Below, one piece after another: positions 61,603 through 64,000 of a DNA stretch of 64,000 nt. Source of the stretch: Chloroflexota bacterium (lineage in GTDB: Bacteria; Chloroflexota; Anaerolineae; Aggregatilineales; Phototrophicaceae); assembly GCA_016223085.1 (NCBI GenBank), contig JACRPS010000006.1:186001-250000 (forward strand), read 5' to 3'. The position numbers were made by a program, and so were the translations under genes. Numbering within the stretch: position 1 is the first letter of the stretch; each line of letters starts with the position of its first letter. Under the pieces are notes generated by a model. It did not search any database and had not been told where the DNA came from. It worked only from the letters and a program-made list of their open reading frames with translations.

Positions 61603-61636
61603 TTAGCCCTGTGTCCAATCTGTGGGGGTCAGTACA

Positions 61637-61927
61637 GGGCCTTAAACACATTCATCTTCATGTTACACCGCGATCACCCTTACACCTACCGGCCATAATC
61701 CCATTCATATGGTTAAGTGTCTTAACGGGTATGTTGGAAAGCCTAAAATTGCGACGACCAGTTTCAGATATCTCAGTTGAAGCTGTTGCGGTGCCATTGA
61801 AAGCCGCATCTGAACAGATGAGGCAAATACTAGTAATTATTTTTTATAATGTGCTGTCAAATACAAATTACCGTACATAGTCGTTGCATCGAAGACCATG
61901 TACGGCATATAGGGTTTAAACGGTTTT
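61637..61927. other. Gene-free stretch between IS and primase
   Basis: About 290 bp of AT-richer sequence without a credible frame. The last 40 bp belong to direct repeat B. No terminator or operator recognised. Confidence 0.5.
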
Positions 61928-62367
61928 TCAGCGTATTCCATTTTCAATTGGTAGTACATCGTAGCGGCGCATCATGTCGCGTACCTCAGCGGGCCGAACC
62001 CCATAGGTCATGCCTTCGGGAGTGCGTTTACGTCGCCCATCATCCAGCAGGTGCAGCCGCTTGAGGATGTGACCAATCCACTGCGCGTCGCCGAATTTTT
62101 CGCTGGGTTGTCCCATCAGTCGGGCAACTTCCTCTCGCACTGCCCCCGCCTTCAGCCAGACGATTTCCGTCTGATTGCGGGTCATGATTTCCAGCGCCTG
62201 TAAGACAGCTTCCTCTCGGTCACTAAGGGCTTTCCCCTCGCTGACCTGCTCATCCCACTCCGCCGCGTCCGAAATGGCTTGCAGCAACCCCGTCACTGCG
62301 CCACGCTCTTCAAAAAAGGCAGCCAATGCGACCAGCGGCGACCACAGTTCTCCAGAGCGGTTGTGCA
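61888..62367. repeat. Direct repeat B (3' end of the intact primase)
   Basis: The counterpart of repeat A at 38905-39389, in the same orientation. Recombination between them would remove the 23 kb with the Cd/Zn and second oxidase modules and restore a single primase end. Confidence 0.8.
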
Positions 62368-64000
62368 ACCGGTGCAAATCGGGGCGTTCAAAGTAGTTGC
62401 GGTGTACATGCGCGAAATCACTCAACGCGAGATTGTAGAGTTGGTGACGGATGGCAGCCGCATCAAAGTCTGCTGGAAACGCCTGCATTTTGCGATCCGT
62501 GCGGCGCATGGGAATAGCGATGCAGCGACTGGCGAGAATGTCCTCCAGCCCGGCAATTGCCGCCAGGATTTTTGGTGAGTAAACATCGAATGCCTGAGGT
62601 TTCATGTCATCACCCATCAGCCTGATCGCGGGCATCCCGGCTTTATAGCCGCTGTTGAGCAGCTGGCGAATCTGCTGCATTCCCGGATCACGCGGATTGT
62701 GATAGCGTTCGGCTTCATCAATCCCGACCGTGCAGCTCGTGGTGTGAATCAGACGGAACATGCTTGGTCCCGTGGGGTCAGAAGTGTTGACCATGTTGAA
62801 CGCCAACGGTTGCGCGACCCGCAACACAGTACTTTTGCCGCTGTTCTTAGGTCCGTTCAACGCCAGATACGGATAGGCCGGAAACATGGTATAGAAGTAC
62901 GTGCCGATGACCCACAGCGTCAAAATGCGGCTTTCCACCGGCGAACGGAAATCGACATAGCGGGTGAAAACATCATGCACGGCGTTAAACACCGCGCCCG
63001 GTTCAACTGCCTCTCCATTCAGAAAACGCTGCACATCCCGATAGCGCCAGCGCATCAGAAATTCGCAGGCATCCGGCAGCGTCCGCAGCGCCACTTCCTG
63101 CCCATTCAACTGAATGATCTGCTGCTCGGTTAAACGCCGCAGCTCGCGGGTGCTGGTGACGAGGTATGGCTGCGTGTTGAGACGATTGTCCTTCGTCCGT
63201 TCGATAATGGTCACGGTCAGCATCGCTACGTCGCGGTGGAAACCCAGCGCGGGCGAGAGCAATGGTATGTCATCGTTGAGAATTTCGGGCATTCCCTCCT
63301 CCTGTACACTCCGATTCGGTTGAACCTGCTGCGCTGCCTTGAGCAAGTCGTTGAACATGCGTGCCTTGATGCCGATTTTCGCCATCTGACTTTTGAAGTT
63401 CGCCATGCCGAACTCGTCCAGTTGAACGGCATACTGAAACAGATGACGGACCGAATCCTCTCGTGCCAGTCCCATCAAACTGCCGACCCTCTGCACTTCC
63501 GCTTCGAGCCAGGGGATAGCGAGATTGAGCAGGTTCGCCGCCTGCTCCGGTGTGGCATTTGCCTTGGCTAACCACTCATTCGCATCCTTCACTTCACTTG
63601 GAAAACGCGGGATATGTGCCGCTACACCGATGCTCTGGCATAGCATCCGTACTTTTTCCGCTGTTTCCGGTACATTGTCCAGCGCGACGAATACACGGCG
63701 ATGCTGCTTCAACCTGGCGAGTAAATCCTCTGAGAGGCTCATCCCGCACAGCCCGACAGCCGCGATGCCCCACTCCGCAAACGTGATCGCATCGGCCTGC
63801 CCCTCGACAATCACTACTTGTTCAGCATCCTCTGCATACAGGGGATTGAAATACGGCTGCCGCTCGCCGATGACCTCGCGGGGCGGGTTATAGTGTCGCT
63901 TGGCAGCGATGGATCGTCCGCTGACATAGACCAATCGCCCTTGATGCAAGTGGACGTAGACCAGCATCTCCGCAGGAAAATCCTGAATGACCTTGCGCCA
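61928..64000 (-). CDS. Mobile-element primase/helicase (Toprim + P-loop), N-terminus beyond window
   Basis: The frame is open at the right edge: 11 codons upstream of the first Met (WRKVIQDFPAE) continue it, so the gene is 5'-truncated by the window. The visible 690 residues start with a DnaG-like Toprim region (LVYVSGRSIAAKRHYNPP; VVIVEGQADAITFAEWG; VFVALDNV). A linker follows, then an AAA/DUF927-like P-loop domain with Walker A LNGPKNSGKSTVL and Walker B TVGIDEAERYHN, and a C-terminal winged-helix-like end. It would prime and unwind the element DNA. An intact version of the fragment at 38945-39424. Confidence 0.85.
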   Translation of the reverse strand, partial: WRKVIQDFPAEMLVYVHLHQGRLVYVSGRSIAAKRHYNPPREVIGERQPYFNPLYAEDAEQVVIVEGQADAITFAEWGIAAVGLCGMSLSEDLLARLKQHRRVFVALDNVPETAEKVRMLCQSIGVAAHIPRFPSEVKDANEWLAKANATPEQAANLLNLAIPWLEAEVQRVGSLMGLAREDSVRHLFQYAVQLDEFGMANFKSQMAKIGIKARMFNDLLKAAQQVQPNRSVQEEGMPEILNDDIPLLSPALGFHRDVAMLTVTIIERTKDNRLNTQPYLVTSTRELRRLTEQQIIQLNGQEVALRTLPDACEFLMRWRYRDVQRFLNGEAVEPGAVFNAVHDVFTRYVDFRSPVESRILTLWVIGTYFYTMFPAYPYLALNGPKNSGKSTVLRVAQPLAFNMVNTSDPTGPSMFRLIHTTSCTVGIDEAERYHNPRDPGMQQIRQLLNSGYKAGMPAIRLMGDDMKPQAFDVYSPKILAAIAGLEDILASRCIAIPMRRTDRKMQAFPADFDAAAIRHQLYNLALSDFAHVHRNYFERPDLHRLHNRSGELWSPLVALAAFFEERGAVTGLLQAISDAAEWDEQVSEGKALSDREEAVLQALEIMTRNQTEIVWLKAGAVREEVARLMGQPSEKFGDAQWIGHILKRLHLLDDGRRKRTPEGMTYGVRPAEVRDMMRRYDVLPIENGIR

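Larger units (their letters stand above)
60434..61636 (-). mobile_element. IS3-family insertion sequence, inactivated
   Basis: About 1.2 kb bounded by imperfect inverted repeats: TGTAGTGACCCCAAAAAGTT at the left and, on the other strand, TGTACTGACCCCCACAGATT at the right. Contents are a typical orfA-orfB pair on the minus strand. orfB contains an in-frame stop and a frameshift. No clear target duplication is visible (GTG versus GGG beside the ends). Confidence 0.9.

Overview
The window is GC-moderate bacterial DNA that most resembles Chloroflexota. The secreted proteins carry long Thr/Pro linkers of the TPTPT kind, there are DUF305, DUF3105, YceI and GDCCVxC proteins, many response regulators are NarL-type, and signal peptides are lipoprotein- or Tat-like. 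The assignment is inference from protein style, not from a marker gene. The whole window reads as the accessory cargo of a conjugative or integrative element. A TrbL/VirB6-like transfer protein runs off the left edge and a primase/helicase runs off the right edge.

Layout: 1-4.2 kb is element backbone (TrbL-like membrane protein and two secreted T/P-rich proteins). 4.3-37 kb is a large copper and redox section. It holds an NarL-type regulator with a pseudo-receiver, a cupredoxin, DoxX, a YHS-HMA copper ATPase with an internal deletion, CopZ-like HMA proteins, an envelope operon (C39 peptidase/TPR, TlpA, DsbA, DUF3105, L,D-transpeptidase), a two-component system whose kinase ends in a YHS domain, CopA, CopB, two cytochromes c, rhodanese, YceI, DUF305, a second NarL-type two-component system, and a beta-propeller/Met-rich/multicopper-oxidase fusion. 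37.4-38.8 kb holds a PaaK-like ligase. 38.9-40 kb holds a broken 3' end of the primase gene and a structured RNA that looks like a HEARO/omega RNA. 40-42.9 kb is a Met-rich periplasmic protein with a CusRS-like pair. 43.1-54.6 kb is a Cd/Zn/Co section with two ArsR-family repressors and three P1B-ATPases of different motif classes, including a five-gene operon with CzcO-like flavoprotein, ATPase, DsbB-cytochrome fusion, DsbA and methyltransferase. 54.6-60.4 kb is a BlaI/BlaR pair, a second multicopper oxidase, ZIP transporter, YceI, DtxR-type regulator and an acidic/His-rich secreted protein. 60.4-61.6 kb is a dead IS3-family element. 61.9-64 kb is the intact primase.

The most striking signals are two genes that conventional annotation would cut short: a DUF1573-like protein with an in-frame UGA after Gly-Cys and before Pro-Pro (23468-23956), and a thioredoxin-like lipoprotein with two in-frame UGA codons exactly at the CxxC positions, giving U-P-P-U (24098-24499). 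Both have a 17-nt hairpin (6-bp stem, 5-nt loop containing GU) 11-12 nt after a UGA, which is the geometry of a bacterial SECIS. They lie convergently around a shared terminator beside CopB and a cytochrome c.

A second pattern is an operator-like sequence, CGCCAAATGGCGTAT and relatives, in at least eight intergenic regions between 9.1 and 36.6 kb and absent from the Cd/Zn section. It probably defines a copper regulon of one or both NarL-type two-component systems. The Cd/Zn genes instead have classic ArsR-type palindromes, and the 55.9-kb oxidase has a BlaI/CopY-type box over a sigma-70-like promoter. Together the cargo covers cytoplasmic metal export, periplasmic oxidation and sequestration of copper, thiol/disulfide repair and envelope modification.
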